DNA of 64,000 nt. It comes from Paenibacillus baekrokdamisoli (GTDB lineage: Bacteria; Bacillota; Bacilli; Paenibacillales; Paenibacillaceae). The stretch spans positions 248,001 to 312,000 of the forward strand of contig NZ_AP019308.1 in NCBI RefSeq assembly GCF_003945345.1. Direction: 5' to 3'. The notes under the pieces were generated by a model. That model worked only from the letters and a program-made list of their open reading frames with translations. It was not told the DNA's origin and did not search any database. A program made the translations under genes and the position numbers. Below are positions 27,527-37,366 of this stretch, piece by piece (position 1 is the stretch's first letter; each line of letters begins with the position of its first letter).

Positions 27527-27744
27527 GTTGTTGGAAAATAGAGATAACGCCGAATTATGCAAGGTTTGCATTTATTCCTTTGTTTGCGGGGAGTTTTCAG
27601 CGATTTATTAGGCTTTAGGAAAATAGTGAAATGCACGAATCTTACAAATTGATGAGGTGAAGCGTTCTGGTTTAGTATCGGTGTAGGCCAGAGCGACTAA
27701 CGAAAAAGCTCCGGTACATCATATAGCCATGAGGGGAAATGTAG

Positions 27745-28662
27745 ATGCGCTCAGGGAGCACGAAGACGATAACAAAAATGAAGCATCATTGGGAGCTGTA
27801 TCTTCTTGTCCTACTACCGGTTCTTTATCTCATTATTTTTAAATATGTTCCGATGGTTGGTGTCCAGATCGCATTTAAAGATTTCAACATAATAAAGGGA
27901 ATTTGGGGCAGCCAATGGGTGGGGTTCAAACACTTTCAACTATTTTTTGATTCACCTAACTTTTGGCTGCTCATTAAGAACACCGTCACCATCAGTGTAT
28001 ATTCCTTAGCAGCAGGGTTTCCGATTCCAATTATATTGGCTTTGGCGCTCAATGAGCTCAGAACCGGAATATTTAAGAAGTCGGTTCAAATGATTACATA
28101 TGCGCCGCACTTTATTTCGACGGTAGTTATGGTCTCGATTGTCATGCTGATGTTATCGCCGCATGTAGGTGTTGTGGATCGTTTGTTCACCTTTTTTAAT
28201 ATCCCAACTACCAACTTTATGGGGGTTCCGGAATTTTTCAAATCCATTTATGTATGGTCTGGTGTCTGGCAGGAGATGGGGTATGCATCCATCATTTATA
28301 TAGCTGCATTGGCGGGGGTTGACCCTTCCTTATATGAAGCTGCCCGGATTGATGGGGCATCAAGATGGAAAAAGATCATCCATATCGACCTTCCATCCCT
28401 ATTGCCGATTACAATCATCATGCTGATTTTAAGCCTGGGAAGTATTATGGGCGTCGGGTTTGAGAAAATCTATTTGATGCAAAATGCGCTTAATCTGAGC
28501 TCTTCCGAAGTTATTTCCACTTATGTTTACAAAGTAGGATTGATCGGAGCGAATTTCAGCTTCTCCTCCGCGGTTGGCTTGTTTAATTCCATGATTAATC
28601 TCATTCTTCTTCTGATTGTTAACTTCATCGCCCGCAGAGTTTCGCAAACGAGCTTATGGTAG
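27745..28662 (+). CDS. Carbohydrate ABC transporter permease, LplB type
   Basis: A 305-residue, six-helix inner subunit of a CUT1 importer. The EAA loop is YEAARIDGASRWKKIIHIDL, and the N-terminal PMVGVQIAFKDFN segment is typical of LplB-like permeases. The ribosome site is AGGGGAAATG. It is followed 16 bases later by the partner permease and then by the binding protein. No ATPase gene is present, as is usual for such systems, which share a common MsmX-like ATPase. Confidence 0.93.
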   Translation: MRSGSTKTITKMKHHWELYLLVLLPVLYLIIFKYVPMVGVQIAFKDFNIIKGIWGSQWVGFKHFQLFFDSPNFWLLIKNTVTISVYSLAAGFPIPIILALALNELRTGIFKKSVQMITYAPHFISTVVMVSIVMLMLSPHVGVVDRLFTFFNIPTTNFMGVPEFFKSIYVWSGVWQEMGYASIIYIAALAGVDPSLYEAARIDGASRWKKIIHIDLPSLLPITIIMLILSLGSIMGVGFEKIYLMQNALNLSSSEVISTYVYKVGLIGANFSFSSAVGLFNSMINLILLLIVNFIARRVSQTSLW

Positions 28663-28678
28663 AAAGGGGGGGCGCACC

Positions 28679-29578
28679 ATGTTTAACAAAAACAAAATTA
28701 GAGAACCATTCGGCGATCGTGTCCTGCTCACGATCATTTATCTAGTGTTGACTGTTCTTATGCTGGCGGTTCTCTATCCGCTGCTGTACATCTTGAGCTC
28801 TTCACTTAGCTCCCCTAACGCAGTTGTTTCGGGCAGGGTATGGCTGTTTCCGGTAGAGTTGTCGTTTAAGGCCTATGCATCCATATTTCAAAGCACACAG
28901 CTAATGCAAGGCTATTGGAATACGATCATTTACACCGTAGTCGGCACGGCAATCAATATATTATTCACCGTGCTTCTAGCCTATCCGTTATCTAAGTCGA
29001 CCTTCTTCGGACGGAAGCTCATTATGATCATGATGATGGTTACACTTTTCTTCGACGGCGGTCTTATTCCCACCTATCTACTGGTCAAGAATCTTCATAT
29101 GCTGGATACTCGCTGGGCGCTATGGCTGCCAGGAGCGTTATCCGTCTTCCAAGTTATTGTTGCGAGGACATTTTTCCAAACCTCCATCCCAGAGGAGCTT
29201 GCGGAAGCGGCCCGCATTGATGGATGCAGGGATACACGATACTTGCTCAGCATTGTGCTGCCGTTATCCAAGCCAATCCTTGCTGTCATGACGCTGATGT
29301 ATGCGGTCGGTCATTGGAATGCTTACTTTGATGCTCTTATCTATTTAAGATCAGAGGGTCTGTTTCCACTCCAATATGTGCTTCGTAATTTACTTATTCT
29401 CAATGCGGCCGATCCCGAAATGCTTGCGAATACGACTCAGAAACTTCGCGACCAAGGTTTTGAGCAGGCACTTAAGTACGCGCTTATTGTGGTCGCATGC
29501 GTCCCTGTTCTGATCATGTATCCTTTTGTGCAAAGACATTTTGTTAAGGGCGTTATGATCGGTTCTTTAAAAGGGTAG
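28679..29578 (+). CDS. Carbohydrate ABC transporter permease, LplC/YtcP type
   Basis: A 299-residue, six-helix partner permease. The ATG at 28679 follows AAAGGGGGGG; an in-frame ATG at 28616 lies inside the preceding gene and is unlikely. The EAA loop is AEAARIDGCRDTRYLLSIVL. It ends FVKGVMIGSLKG, like the permease at the start of the window. It would form the translocation pore with the LplB-type protein for the oligosaccharide delivered by the downstream lipoprotein. Confidence 0.93.
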   Translation: MFNKNKIREPFGDRVLLTIIYLVLTVLMLAVLYPLLYILSSSLSSPNAVVSGRVWLFPVELSFKAYASIFQSTQLMQGYWNTIIYTVVGTAINILFTVLLAYPLSKSTFFGRKLIMIMMMVTLFFDGGLIPTYLLVKNLHMLDTRWALWLPGALSVFQVIVARTFFQTSIPEELAEAARIDGCRDTRYLLSIVLPLSKPILAVMTLMYAVGHWNAYFDALIYLRSEGLFPLQYVLRNLLILNAADPEMLANTTQKLRDQGFEQALKYALIVVACVPVLIMYPFVQRHFVKGVMIGSLKG

Positions 29579-29691
29579 TACGCAGGTGAGCCTAATAATG
29601 AAGGAGGTGAGGCCGAAGAAAAAAGATGCAAGATCCGTTACAATTGAGATTGTCTGCTTATCTTGTTTGTTATTAAAAGGAGGAGTCTATT

Positions 29692-31362
29692 TTGAAAAAG
29701 ACAGTATGGTCCACGCTTCTTATCGTTTTGATCTTCAGTATGGTACTTTCCGCCTGCTCTAGCAGCAAGGTCGATAATAAAGGAAGCAATGACGCTAGCA
29801 GCGGTAAAGAGACAACAAGCGACGCTGGCGGGGATAAAGCGGCAGAGCCGGTAACCATGACTTTCTTTGCACCACAAGGCAAAGCTCCACTAGAGGACAA
29901 TGATTATACGAAGCTAATTGAGAAGAAATTCAACGTAAAAATTAAATGGGACCTTGCTCCCTCAGACGCATTAACCGACCGGAGACAGCTACTGTTAGCG
30001 AGCGGAGACTACCCGGAAGTGTTCCTCGAAGGTAAATTCAGCAATACGGATTTGCTGACTTATAGCAAACAAGGGGTATTTGTTCCACTCAACGAGCTTA
30101 TTGATAAATATGCACCCAATATTAAAGCGATGATGGAGAAAAAGCCGTATTTTAAAGATGCTATTACGGCGCCAGACGGCAATATTTATGCGATTCCGCG
30201 TCTGAACGAATGTTACCATTGCACCTACTCCCAGAAGTTCTGGATGAATAAACAATGGTTGGACAAGGTTGGTTTAAAGGTTCCGACGACTACGGACGAA
30301 TTATATACCGTATTGAAGGCATTTAAGGAGAAGGATCCAAACGGCAACGGAAAAGCTGATGAAATTCCTTTGACCGGAGCGCCGAACAAATCCGTCTGGA
30401 ACGGGAATATCGATGCTTACCTCATGAACTCGTTTATTTATAATGATAATGACAAATATTTAGTTTTGAATGATAGCAAAGTGGATTTTGCTGCCAACAA
30501 GCCAGCGTGGAAAGATGGGCTAGCTTATATGCATAAGCTGTACAAGGACGGCCTTATCGATCCGGCTTCATTTACACAGAACGATCAAGCAGTCGGTCAG
30601 CTTGGTAATCGTGAAGGCGATGAGATTGTAGGCTCTATCACTACAGCTTTGCTCAGCTATCTTGTTAATACTTATGATGCCAAGATTACTCGCCATCAGC
30701 ATTGGGTCATCGTTCCGCCTCTGAAAGGGCCAAATGGTGTGCAGCTTGCAGGGACAACCCAAGGCATCAGTGATTTTGCTTTTGCGATTACCAACAAAGC
30801 AAGTGAAGCGCAGCAAATCGCCGCTATCCAAATCGCAGACTATGCGTTCAGCGAAGAAGGCGCATTAAACAGTGAATATGGACCGAACGAAGGCATCGGC
30901 TGGAAGAAGGCTGGTGCGGACGAGAAAAATATCGACGGTAAACCGGCAAAGTACAGCTATTATAACCTCCCAGAGCAGGATCCGAACAAAGTAAGAAACG
31001 ACAGTTGGTCTTTGCTTGGTCCGAAGGATTTGTCCAAGGAGTTCCGTGATTTATTCGCTGCAGGACAGGATCCGCTTGCTGGCGACGGATATGATACGCG
31101 CCTGGCGCAAGCGACGAACGAATATAAGCCGTACGCGCCGGCAGAGGTGTTTCCAACGGGCGTATTTATTCGTCCCGAAGATACAGACTCGGCAGCACAG
31201 CTAACTACATCTATTAAGGACTATGTGCAATCGAATATGGCTCAATTCATTATCGGCAATAAGGACGTTGATAAGGATTGGGATGCTTACGTGAAGGGTT
31301 TTGATGGCTTGAACCTCACAAAATATATTGAAATTTATCAAAACGCGATTCAAAAAAAATAA
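29692..31362 (+). CDS. Extracellular sugar-binding lipoprotein of the ABC importer
   Basis: A 556-residue lipoprotein. The TTG start has a strong AAGGAGGAG site. The lipobox LSAC places the lipidated Cys at residue 22, followed by a flexible Ser/Gly/Asp-rich spacer. The rest is a type 1 extracellular solute-binding fold of the LipO/YtcQ group, with DPNGNGKADEIPLTG, the signature calcium-type loop of that group. It captures the oligosaccharide for the two upstream permeases. The spacing to the permease gene is 113 bases, containing no clear terminator. Confidence 0.93.
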   Translation: MKKTVWSTLLIVLIFSMVLSACSSSKVDNKGSNDASSGKETTSDAGGDKAAEPVTMTFFAPQGKAPLEDNDYTKLIEKKFNVKIKWDLAPSDALTDRRQLLLASGDYPEVFLEGKFSNTDLLTYSKQGVFVPLNELIDKYAPNIKAMMEKKPYFKDAITAPDGNIYAIPRLNECYHCTYSQKFWMNKQWLDKVGLKVPTTTDELYTVLKAFKEKDPNGNGKADEIPLTGAPNKSVWNGNIDAYLMNSFIYNDNDKYLVLNDSKVDFAANKPAWKDGLAYMHKLYKDGLIDPASFTQNDQAVGQLGNREGDEIVGSITTALLSYLVNTYDAKITRHQHWVIVPPLKGPNGVQLAGTTQGISDFAFAITNKASEAQQIAAIQIADYAFSEEGALNSEYGPNEGIGWKKAGADEKNIDGKPAKYSYYNLPEQDPNKVRNDSWSLLGPKDLSKEFRDLFAAGQDPLAGDGYDTRLAQATNEYKPYAPAEVFPTGVFIRPEDTDSAAQLTTSIKDYVQSNMAQFIIGNKDVDKDWDAYVKGFDGLNLTKYIEIYQNAIQKK

Positions 31363-31376
31363 ATGCGCAACCGGCA

Positions 31377-31411
31377 AGAAGGAAGTATAACCTTTGGGTG
31401 TACTTCCTTCT
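31377..31411 (+). other. Intercistronic hairpin between binding protein and GH3 genes
   Basis: AGAAGGAAGTA and TACTTCCTTCT form a perfect 11-bp stem in the 82-base gap. Without a T-run it looks like an mRNA-stabilising or partially terminating element. Such elements keep binding-protein message more abundant than downstream enzyme message. Confidence 0.55.
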
Positions 31412-31444
31412 GCTATTTGTGGCGGTAAACAAGGAGAGAGAAAA

Positions 31445-33748
31445 ATGAGCTATAAGGATTCATCGCTGTCAGCGGAGCAAAGGGCGGAGGATCTCCTGAG
31501 CTTAATGACGGTTGAAGAGAAGATCGGACAATTGATTCAGCCATTCGGCTGGAAATGCTATCACAAACAAAATGGGGCTATTTTGCTTGATGAGTCCTTT
31601 ACGATCGCAGTGAACAACGGTGGCGTCGGATCGCTTTATGGCGTGCTACGCGCCGATCCTTGGACAGAGGTAACCCTTGAGAACGGATTGTCACCCGAAG
31701 AGGGAGCACAGGCAATTAATGAAATTCAGCGTTATGCGATGGAGCATTCACGGCTTGGTATTCCGATCTTATTCGGCGAGGAATGCTCGCACGGTCATAT
31801 GGCGATTGGAGCAACCGTCTATCCCGTTCCTATTCTGCTTGGAAGCATGTGGAATGTGCAGCTTTATCGGAGAATGTGCAAAGCAATCGCCGCAGAGACT
31901 CGAACTCAGGGTGGTGCGGCAACTTATTCTCCTGTGCTGGATGTTGTCCGAGATCCTCGCTGGGGCAGGACAGAGGAATGCTTTGGGGAAGATCCTTTCA
32001 TGATTGGGGAAATGGCTATTGCAGCTGTGCAAGGACTTCAAGGAGAACGGCTCGACTGCGATACCAGTGTAATCGCGACATTAAAGCATTTTGCGGCATA
32101 TGGAAGCTCTGAAGGAGGGCGGAATGCGGGACCGGCTCATATCGGGCTGCGTGAACTGCATGAGAACGATTTACTTCCATTCCGCAAAGCGGTGCAAGCT
32201 GGTGCCCTGTCGGTAATGACGGCTTACAATGAAATCGATGGTATCCCATGCACGTCCAACTCCTATTTACTACAGCAGCTGCTTAGGGAAGAGTGGGGGT
32301 TTGACGGATTTGTGATCACCGACTGTGGCGCTATAAATATGCTCGCTTACGGTCATGATGTGGCGAAGGACGGCGAGGATGCAGCGGCGATGGCACTTAA
32401 AGCAGGAGTAGACATGGAGATGTCAGGTGAAATGTTCGGTAAGCATCTTCTGTCTGCTTTGCAGAACCAGACCGTTACCAATACTGTACTGAACGATGCG
32501 GTCCAGCGCGTGCTCAAGATCAAGTTCATGCTGGGGTTATTCGAACGCCCTTATGTCGATCCGCAGCAAGCTGCGACGATCATAGGCTGTCAGGAGCATA
32601 TTGAGCTCGCCCGTGAAGTAGCGCGCGAAGGCATCATACTATTGAAGAATGATAACAGCACACTACCTCTAAACAAAGAAACTGGCACAATCGCAGTTAT
32701 CGGACCCAATGCAAACGATATATATAACCAGCTGGGGGATTATACATCTCCGCAGCCTCGCCATCAAGTGGTTACCTTACTAGATGGCATCCGCAATGCT
32801 CTAGGAGAGCAAGGCCGGGATAGAGTTCTGTATGCCCCAGGCTGCAGAATCAAAGAGGATTCGAGGGAAGGGTTCGAGCGGGCATTAACCATTGCTGCAC
32901 AGGCGGATGTTATCATCTTGGCACTTGGCGGCTCAAGTGCTCGTGATTTCGGGGAAGGGACAATCGATCTGCGGACAGGAGCATCCCTCGTCTCCGGCCA
33001 TTCCTGGAGTGACATGGAATGCGGCGAAGGAATTGACCGAACCGACCTTCATTTGCTTGGCGTACAGCTGGAGCTGGCGCAGCAAATTCATAAGCTGGGA
33101 AAACCTATAATCGTTGTGTATATGAACGGCCGTCCGATTGTGGAGCCATGGATCGATGAGAACGCCCATGCGATTGTAGAGGCTTGGTACCCGGGACAAG
33201 AAGGCGGTAACGCCTTGGCCGAACTATTATTTGGCGATGCCAATCCTTCTGGTCGATTGACCGTTTCCGTGCCCAAGCACGTCGGGCAGCTCCCTGTTTA
33301 CTATAACGGGAAGCGGAGCAGAGGCAAACGGTATCTGGAGATGGATGTGAAACCCCGTTATCCGTTTGGCTTCGGTCTCAGCTATACGTCGTTTCACTAT
33401 GATAATCTGATGGTTACGCCGGAGAGGATTTCACCGGATGACGAAGCGATTGTTACGGTTGATATTACGAATACGGGAGCCGTTGCTGGGGCGGAAACCG
33501 TGCAGCTCTATATTACCGATGTCGTGAGTTCCATAACCAGACCAGGGAAAGAATTGAAGGGCTTCTGTAAAGTGATGCTGCAGCCTGGTGAGACACGGAC
33601 GGTTTCTTTTACAGTGACCAGAGAGCATTTGCAGCTCATTAATGAGCGGTTTGAATCAGTCGTCGAAGAAGGGGAGTTCAAGATTTTGGTGGGAAGAAAC
33701 GCTGAGGACTTCCTGAGCACGACTTTAAACGTTCAGAAAGGGGAGTGA
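31445..33748 (+). CDS. Glycoside hydrolase family 3 enzyme (beta-glucosidase/xylosidase type)
   Basis: A 767-residue cytoplasmic enzyme. The ATG at 31445 follows AAGGAGAGAG; a longer frame to 31394 overlaps the hairpin. The order is an N-terminal barrel with nucleophile Asp293 in FVITDCGAINM, a C-terminal alpha/beta sandwich (about 390-610, including VIGPNANDIYNQLGDY), and a fibronectin type III-like end (about 660-760). Substrate could be beta-glucoside, beta-xyloside or N-acetylhexosaminide. It lacks the KHFPG-H-x(4)-D-H motif of true NagZ, having LKHFAAYGSSEGG instead, which favours a glucosidase/xylosidase type. It is cotranscribed with the transporter and GH38 genes. Confidence 0.92.
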   Translation: MSYKDSSLSAEQRAEDLLSLMTVEEKIGQLIQPFGWKCYHKQNGAILLDESFTIAVNNGGVGSLYGVLRADPWTEVTLENGLSPEEGAQAINEIQRYAMEHSRLGIPILFGEECSHGHMAIGATVYPVPILLGSMWNVQLYRRMCKAIAAETRTQGGAATYSPVLDVVRDPRWGRTEECFGEDPFMIGEMAIAAVQGLQGERLDCDTSVIATLKHFAAYGSSEGGRNAGPAHIGLRELHENDLLPFRKAVQAGALSVMTAYNEIDGIPCTSNSYLLQQLLREEWGFDGFVITDCGAINMLAYGHDVAKDGEDAAAMALKAGVDMEMSGEMFGKHLLSALQNQTVTNTVLNDAVQRVLKIKFMLGLFERPYVDPQQAATIIGCQEHIELAREVAREGIILLKNDNSTLPLNKETGTIAVIGPNANDIYNQLGDYTSPQPRHQVVTLLDGIRNALGEQGRDRVLYAPGCRIKEDSREGFERALTIAAQADVIILALGGSSARDFGEGTIDLRTGASLVSGHSWSDMECGEGIDRTDLHLLGVQLELAQQIHKLGKPIIVVYMNGRPIVEPWIDENAHAIVEAWYPGQEGGNALAELLFGDANPSGRLTVSVPKHVGQLPVYYNGKRSRGKRYLEMDVKPRYPFGFGLSYTSFHYDNLMVTPERISPDDEAIVTVDITNTGAVAGAETVQLYITDVVSSITRPGKELKGFCKVMLQPGETRTVSFTVTREHLQLINERFESVVEEGEFKILVGRNAEDFLSTTLNVQKGE

Positions 33749-33752
33749 AGTC

Positions 33753-36700
33753 ATGTATCGTATTCTTCGATTTATTAAGCATTTATCCAACAAACAATGG
33801 CTGGATGAGATTTCTTTGCGGGAATGGGAGATGAGAATCGCTCGTTATATCAAACCCGGTGAGTATGAATATGAAATGACGGATGACAGCATGCACACAG
33901 ATGGCCGGCTGCTAGGCAGACATGGCATTACTTATTTTCTCAGTAAGCAAATTACGATTCCCTCAGACTGGGCAGCCGATACAGCTGGCCTGACGGTTGA
34001 AGGCGGAGGAGAAGGACTGCTGAGGGTGAATGGCGCGTCTTATCACGGATTGAGCAGGAACCATTGGTTTGTTCCGTTATATTTGGAGGAGATTGGCAGT
34101 CAGCCTTTTCTTGAAATTGAGCTTTATGATCCGATACCTGAACCAGTGGATCCGTTAAATGCCCAATCGACGATCAATCCGCCTGTCCAAAGTGTGCAGA
34201 TCCGACTAGTGCGGGTGAACAAGCCGCTTCAGAGCTTATTATATAGTGTCAAGATCGCTTATGAGGCGATGCTGCTGCTTCCAGAGAAGGATTTGAAACG
34301 GTCCCAAATAATGAAGATCTTGAATGAAACAATGGATGAAACGTACCGTTTTCTCGAAACCCGTATTACCGATCATGAATGGATTCGCTCTGTGGAGGAT
34401 AGGCTGACAGACCGATTGCAAGTCTTATCGCCGACTCAACGTTCGAACGGCTTAATGCATATGGTTGGTCAATCACATATCGATGTAGCTTGGTTGTGGC
34501 CCGTGCGGGAAACCGTCCGAAAGGTTAGCCGTACGTTCTCCACAATGATGGCACTGATGGAGGAGTATCCGGACTTTATCTATTCTCAGAGCCAGCCCTT
34601 ACTGTATGCATTTGCGAAGGAGCATGATCCGGACCTATATAAGAGAATCAAGGAAAGAATCGCCGAAGGACGCTGGGAGCTTGTTGGCGGTATGTGGGTA
34701 GAGCCGGATTTGAATATTCCAAGCGGAGAGTCTCTCGTGCGTCAAATGCTTTACGGTCAAACCTTTTATCAAGAAGAATTCGGGAAACGGTCTCACATTG
34801 AATGGCTTCCGGATACATTCGGCTATTGTGCTTCACTTCCACAATTATTGAAGCTTGCGGGCGTCGATTATTTCATGACGACCAAATTGAACTGGAACGA
34901 TACCAATAAATTCCCTTATGAGCTGTTTCACTGGGTTGGTATTGACGGGACATCGATTATTTCGTACCTGAATCATGGCTTGAATGAGCATACGAATCCT
35001 AAGGAAATTCAAGAGCATTGGGAGGCGTATCGGCAAAAAGACAAGCTCGATGAGCTTATGCTGCTATATGGCCATGGAGATGGCGGCGGCGGAGTCACGC
35101 GTGATATGGTTGAATTCGTGCATCGCTCGCCGCTTATGACCGAATTGCCAGCTAGTCAGTTCAGCACGGCTGCTGCTTTCTTCGAAGAGGTCGGGACAAT
35201 TGAACAAACGCTTCCACAGTGGCAGGGCGATCTATATTTGGAGCTTCATCGGGGAACTTACACGACGCATGCGCGTAACAAGCGCAGCAATCGTAAAGCG
35301 GAAGTGCTGTATCGCGAGGCGGAAGTATGGAATCACCTGGCGCTTGCATACTTGGACAAAGAAAAGGATCATGCCAGCCGAGATGCCCTCCAGCAGGGAT
35401 GGAAGCTGATTCTGTGCAACCAATTCCATGACATTATCCCGGGGACATCAATTCCTGAAGTATATGAGACTTCAACAAGCGAATACAAGCAGATATTCGA
35501 GCTAGGGAATGAAAGTTTAGAACGATCGTTACAGGCATTGGTTGCTCAAGATACCGCAACCAGCGACGGAATATCCTATGTGGTATTTAACAGTCTGGGC
35601 TGGGATCGGGATGAAGTCGTTGAGATAGAGGGAGACATTGGGTTTGTTAAGCTCCGTGCATTCAATCATGCGGGTATTCAATTGAACTGTGATCATTATA
35701 TAGATGAGTCCGTTCCTGACAGGTATAAGATCTCTATCACTGTACCTTCAATCCCCGCCTTCGGTTATACGACGATTTGGCTCAAACCTTTGGAGGATGA
35801 AGAAGCTTGGGTTCAGACGACGGGGACGAATGAATTTAACAATTCATGGGAAACCGATTTTTATAAGCTGGAGTTCAATGCAAAGGGAGAGATCATACGT
35901 TGGCTGGACAAAACCGCTGGTCGCGAGCTTTTATCCCCTGGCAGTATAGCTAATGAGTTGCAATTGTTCCACGATAGACCGCTTTACTGGGATGCTTGGG
36001 ATATCGATTCTCGTTTTGACGAGCAGCGAGCAGAAGAGGTTAGGTTAGTTAGGCAAGAGCTAGTCGTCCAAGGGAAGACGGTAGATATACTAAGATTTCA
36101 GTGGGAGTTAAATCAATCCGTCATTTACCAAGACATCATACTGTACCATCATCAGAAGCGTGTTGATTTCAAAACTCGTGTACTTTGGTACGAAGAGCAT
36201 AAATTACTGAAGGTTGCCTTTCCAAACGATATTGTTACCGTTAAAGCAACCTATGAAATTCCATTTGGGGCACTGGAGCGGCCTACCCACAACAACACCA
36301 GTTGGGAGCAAGCCCAATATGAGGTTTGCGGCCACCGCTGGGCTGATTTATCCGAAGGAGGCTATGGTGTCAGTCTGCTGAATGATTGCAAATATGGCTA
36401 TGATGTCAAAGGTAGTACTATGCGCTTATCACTTCTCCGTGCGCCGAGATGGCCGGACTTGACGGCAGATCAAGGCAGCCACGAGTTTACCTACTCGCTC
36501 TTTCCTCATGAGCAGGATTGGCGCAGCGCGCATGTTGTCAGAAAGGCCGCTGAACTGAACCATCCTGTGACTTTGGTTAAAGGGGGAACGGATGCGGTAT
36601 CGCTTCCCTCCAAGCAATCATTTGTTGATTTCAACGGCAAACATGTTGTGCTTGATACAATAAAAGCCGCCGAGCGTGGAGAAGGTACGATTTATCGATT

Positions 36701-36872
36701 CTATGAATCCTCCGGTGGCAGGGAGACAGTGAGGCTCGGAGGATCATCGCCTTTCGTTAAGGCTTATTTGGTCAATCTGCTGGAGGAGGAGATGGAGGAA
36801 ATACCCGTAGTCGACGGAATAATTGTACTAAATTTCAAAGCTTATCAAATCATCAGCGTGAAATGCGTGTAA
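33753..36872 (+). CDS. Alpha-mannosidase, glycoside hydrolase family 38
   Basis: A 1,039-residue zinc-dependent retaining alpha-mannosidase of the cytosolic bacterial/Class II type. The zinc-binding HIDVAWLWP motif lies near residue 245 and the nucleophile Asp354 in EWLPDTFGYCA also binds zinc. YGHGDGGGG is the third family signature. The N-terminal 200 residues and C-terminal half form beta-rich domains. The start is four bases after the GH3 stop with GGAGTGAAG ahead, so the two are tightly coupled. With the fucosidase and GH3 genes nearby, the cluster could trim mannose- and fucose-containing glycans; the natural polymer is unknown. Confidence 0.94.
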   Translation: MYRILRFIKHLSNKQWLDEISLREWEMRIARYIKPGEYEYEMTDDSMHTDGRLLGRHGITYFLSKQITIPSDWAADTAGLTVEGGGEGLLRVNGASYHGLSRNHWFVPLYLEEIGSQPFLEIELYDPIPEPVDPLNAQSTINPPVQSVQIRLVRVNKPLQSLLYSVKIAYEAMLLLPEKDLKRSQIMKILNETMDETYRFLETRITDHEWIRSVEDRLTDRLQVLSPTQRSNGLMHMVGQSHIDVAWLWPVRETVRKVSRTFSTMMALMEEYPDFIYSQSQPLLYAFAKEHDPDLYKRIKERIAEGRWELVGGMWVEPDLNIPSGESLVRQMLYGQTFYQEEFGKRSHIEWLPDTFGYCASLPQLLKLAGVDYFMTTKLNWNDTNKFPYELFHWVGIDGTSIISYLNHGLNEHTNPKEIQEHWEAYRQKDKLDELMLLYGHGDGGGGVTRDMVEFVHRSPLMTELPASQFSTAAAFFEEVGTIEQTLPQWQGDLYLELHRGTYTTHARNKRSNRKAEVLYREAEVWNHLALAYLDKEKDHASRDALQQGWKLILCNQFHDIIPGTSIPEVYETSTSEYKQIFELGNESLERSLQALVAQDTATSDGISYVVFNSLGWDRDEVVEIEGDIGFVKLRAFNHAGIQLNCDHYIDESVPDRYKISITVPSIPAFGYTTIWLKPLEDEEAWVQTTGTNEFNNSWETDFYKLEFNAKGEIIRWLDKTAGRELLSPGSIANELQLFHDRPLYWDAWDIDSRFDEQRAEEVRLVRQELVVQGKTVDILRFQWELNQSVIYQDIILYHHQKRVDFKTRVLWYEEHKLLKVAFPNDIVTVKATYEIPFGALERPTHNNTSWEQAQYEVCGHRWADLSEGGYGVSLLNDCKYGYDVKGSTMRLSLLRAPRWPDLTADQGSHEFTYSLFPHEQDWRSAHVVRKAAELNHPVTLVKGGTDAVSLPSKQSFVDFNGKHVVLDTIKAAERGEGTIYRFYESSGGRETVRLGGSSPFVKAYLVNLLEEEMEEIPVVDGIIVLNFKAYQIISVKCV

Positions 36873-36885
36873 AGTAGATAAATTC

Positions 36886-37045
36886 GAAGCATGGTGCGTA
36901 GAAGCCCGCTTTGCTGCCGGATCATTCTTACGATCGCTGTTGTCTCCCTATTTCTTGATTCTATCCCTTAGGGGTAGAAATAAGGAGACAAAGGCGAACG
37001 CTATCGCTTCTTCAGAACGATTCCGTCCGCTTCGCTTTTGTTTCG
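36886..37045. repeat. 160-bp dispersed palindromic repeat, copy 2
   Basis: Same length and nearly the same sequence as copy 1; the main difference is in the outer left arm (TTTGCTGCCGG for TGCGCGGACGG), which weakens arm pairing. It starts 14 bases after the GH38 stop. The rest of the 494-base gap to the next gene holds one hairpin and nothing else that I can support. Confidence 0.85.
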
Positions 37046-37213
37046 GGACAGACCGGTAGAACACCGACAGAAATTCGCAAATCATCTTGGACAGGATCAG
37101 GAGAGTAAATATTAATCGTTTTTGCACATCGAGATTGGCTTGACGAATGGCTGCGAATGTTTGCTCTGTCTGAGCGGCCTCTACAACTCGATTAACAAGA
37201 ATAATAAAAGATG

Positions 37214-37263
37214 AACCAGCTTCGAATTCGACCACTGTGTAGTGGAAGTATTCGAGGCTGGTT
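37214..37263. terminator. Hairpin between convergent GH38 and AraC genes
   Basis: AACCAGCTTCGAAT pairs with ATTCGAGGCTGGTT with one G-T wobble around a 22-base loop. It could serve as a terminator for the mannosidase operon, but the T-run is poor. Confidence 0.45.
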
Positions 37264-37366
37264 TGTCATGTTCTATTCTCCGAGCCGTCCCTACTCATCC
37301 AATCCTATTGCTCAATAGACGCACATGCTGCATAATCCAGCTGAATTCAAGCAGCATCCTTCGACG

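Noticed and set aside
31445-33748. NagZ-type N-acetylglucosaminidase
   Set aside because: The diagnostic His-Asp loop of NagZ is absent, and the three-domain length fits the glucosidase/xylosidase type.
36948-37235. Minus-strand 95-residue frame over repeat copy 2
   Set aside because: Its C-terminal part is translated palindrome; no ribosome site.
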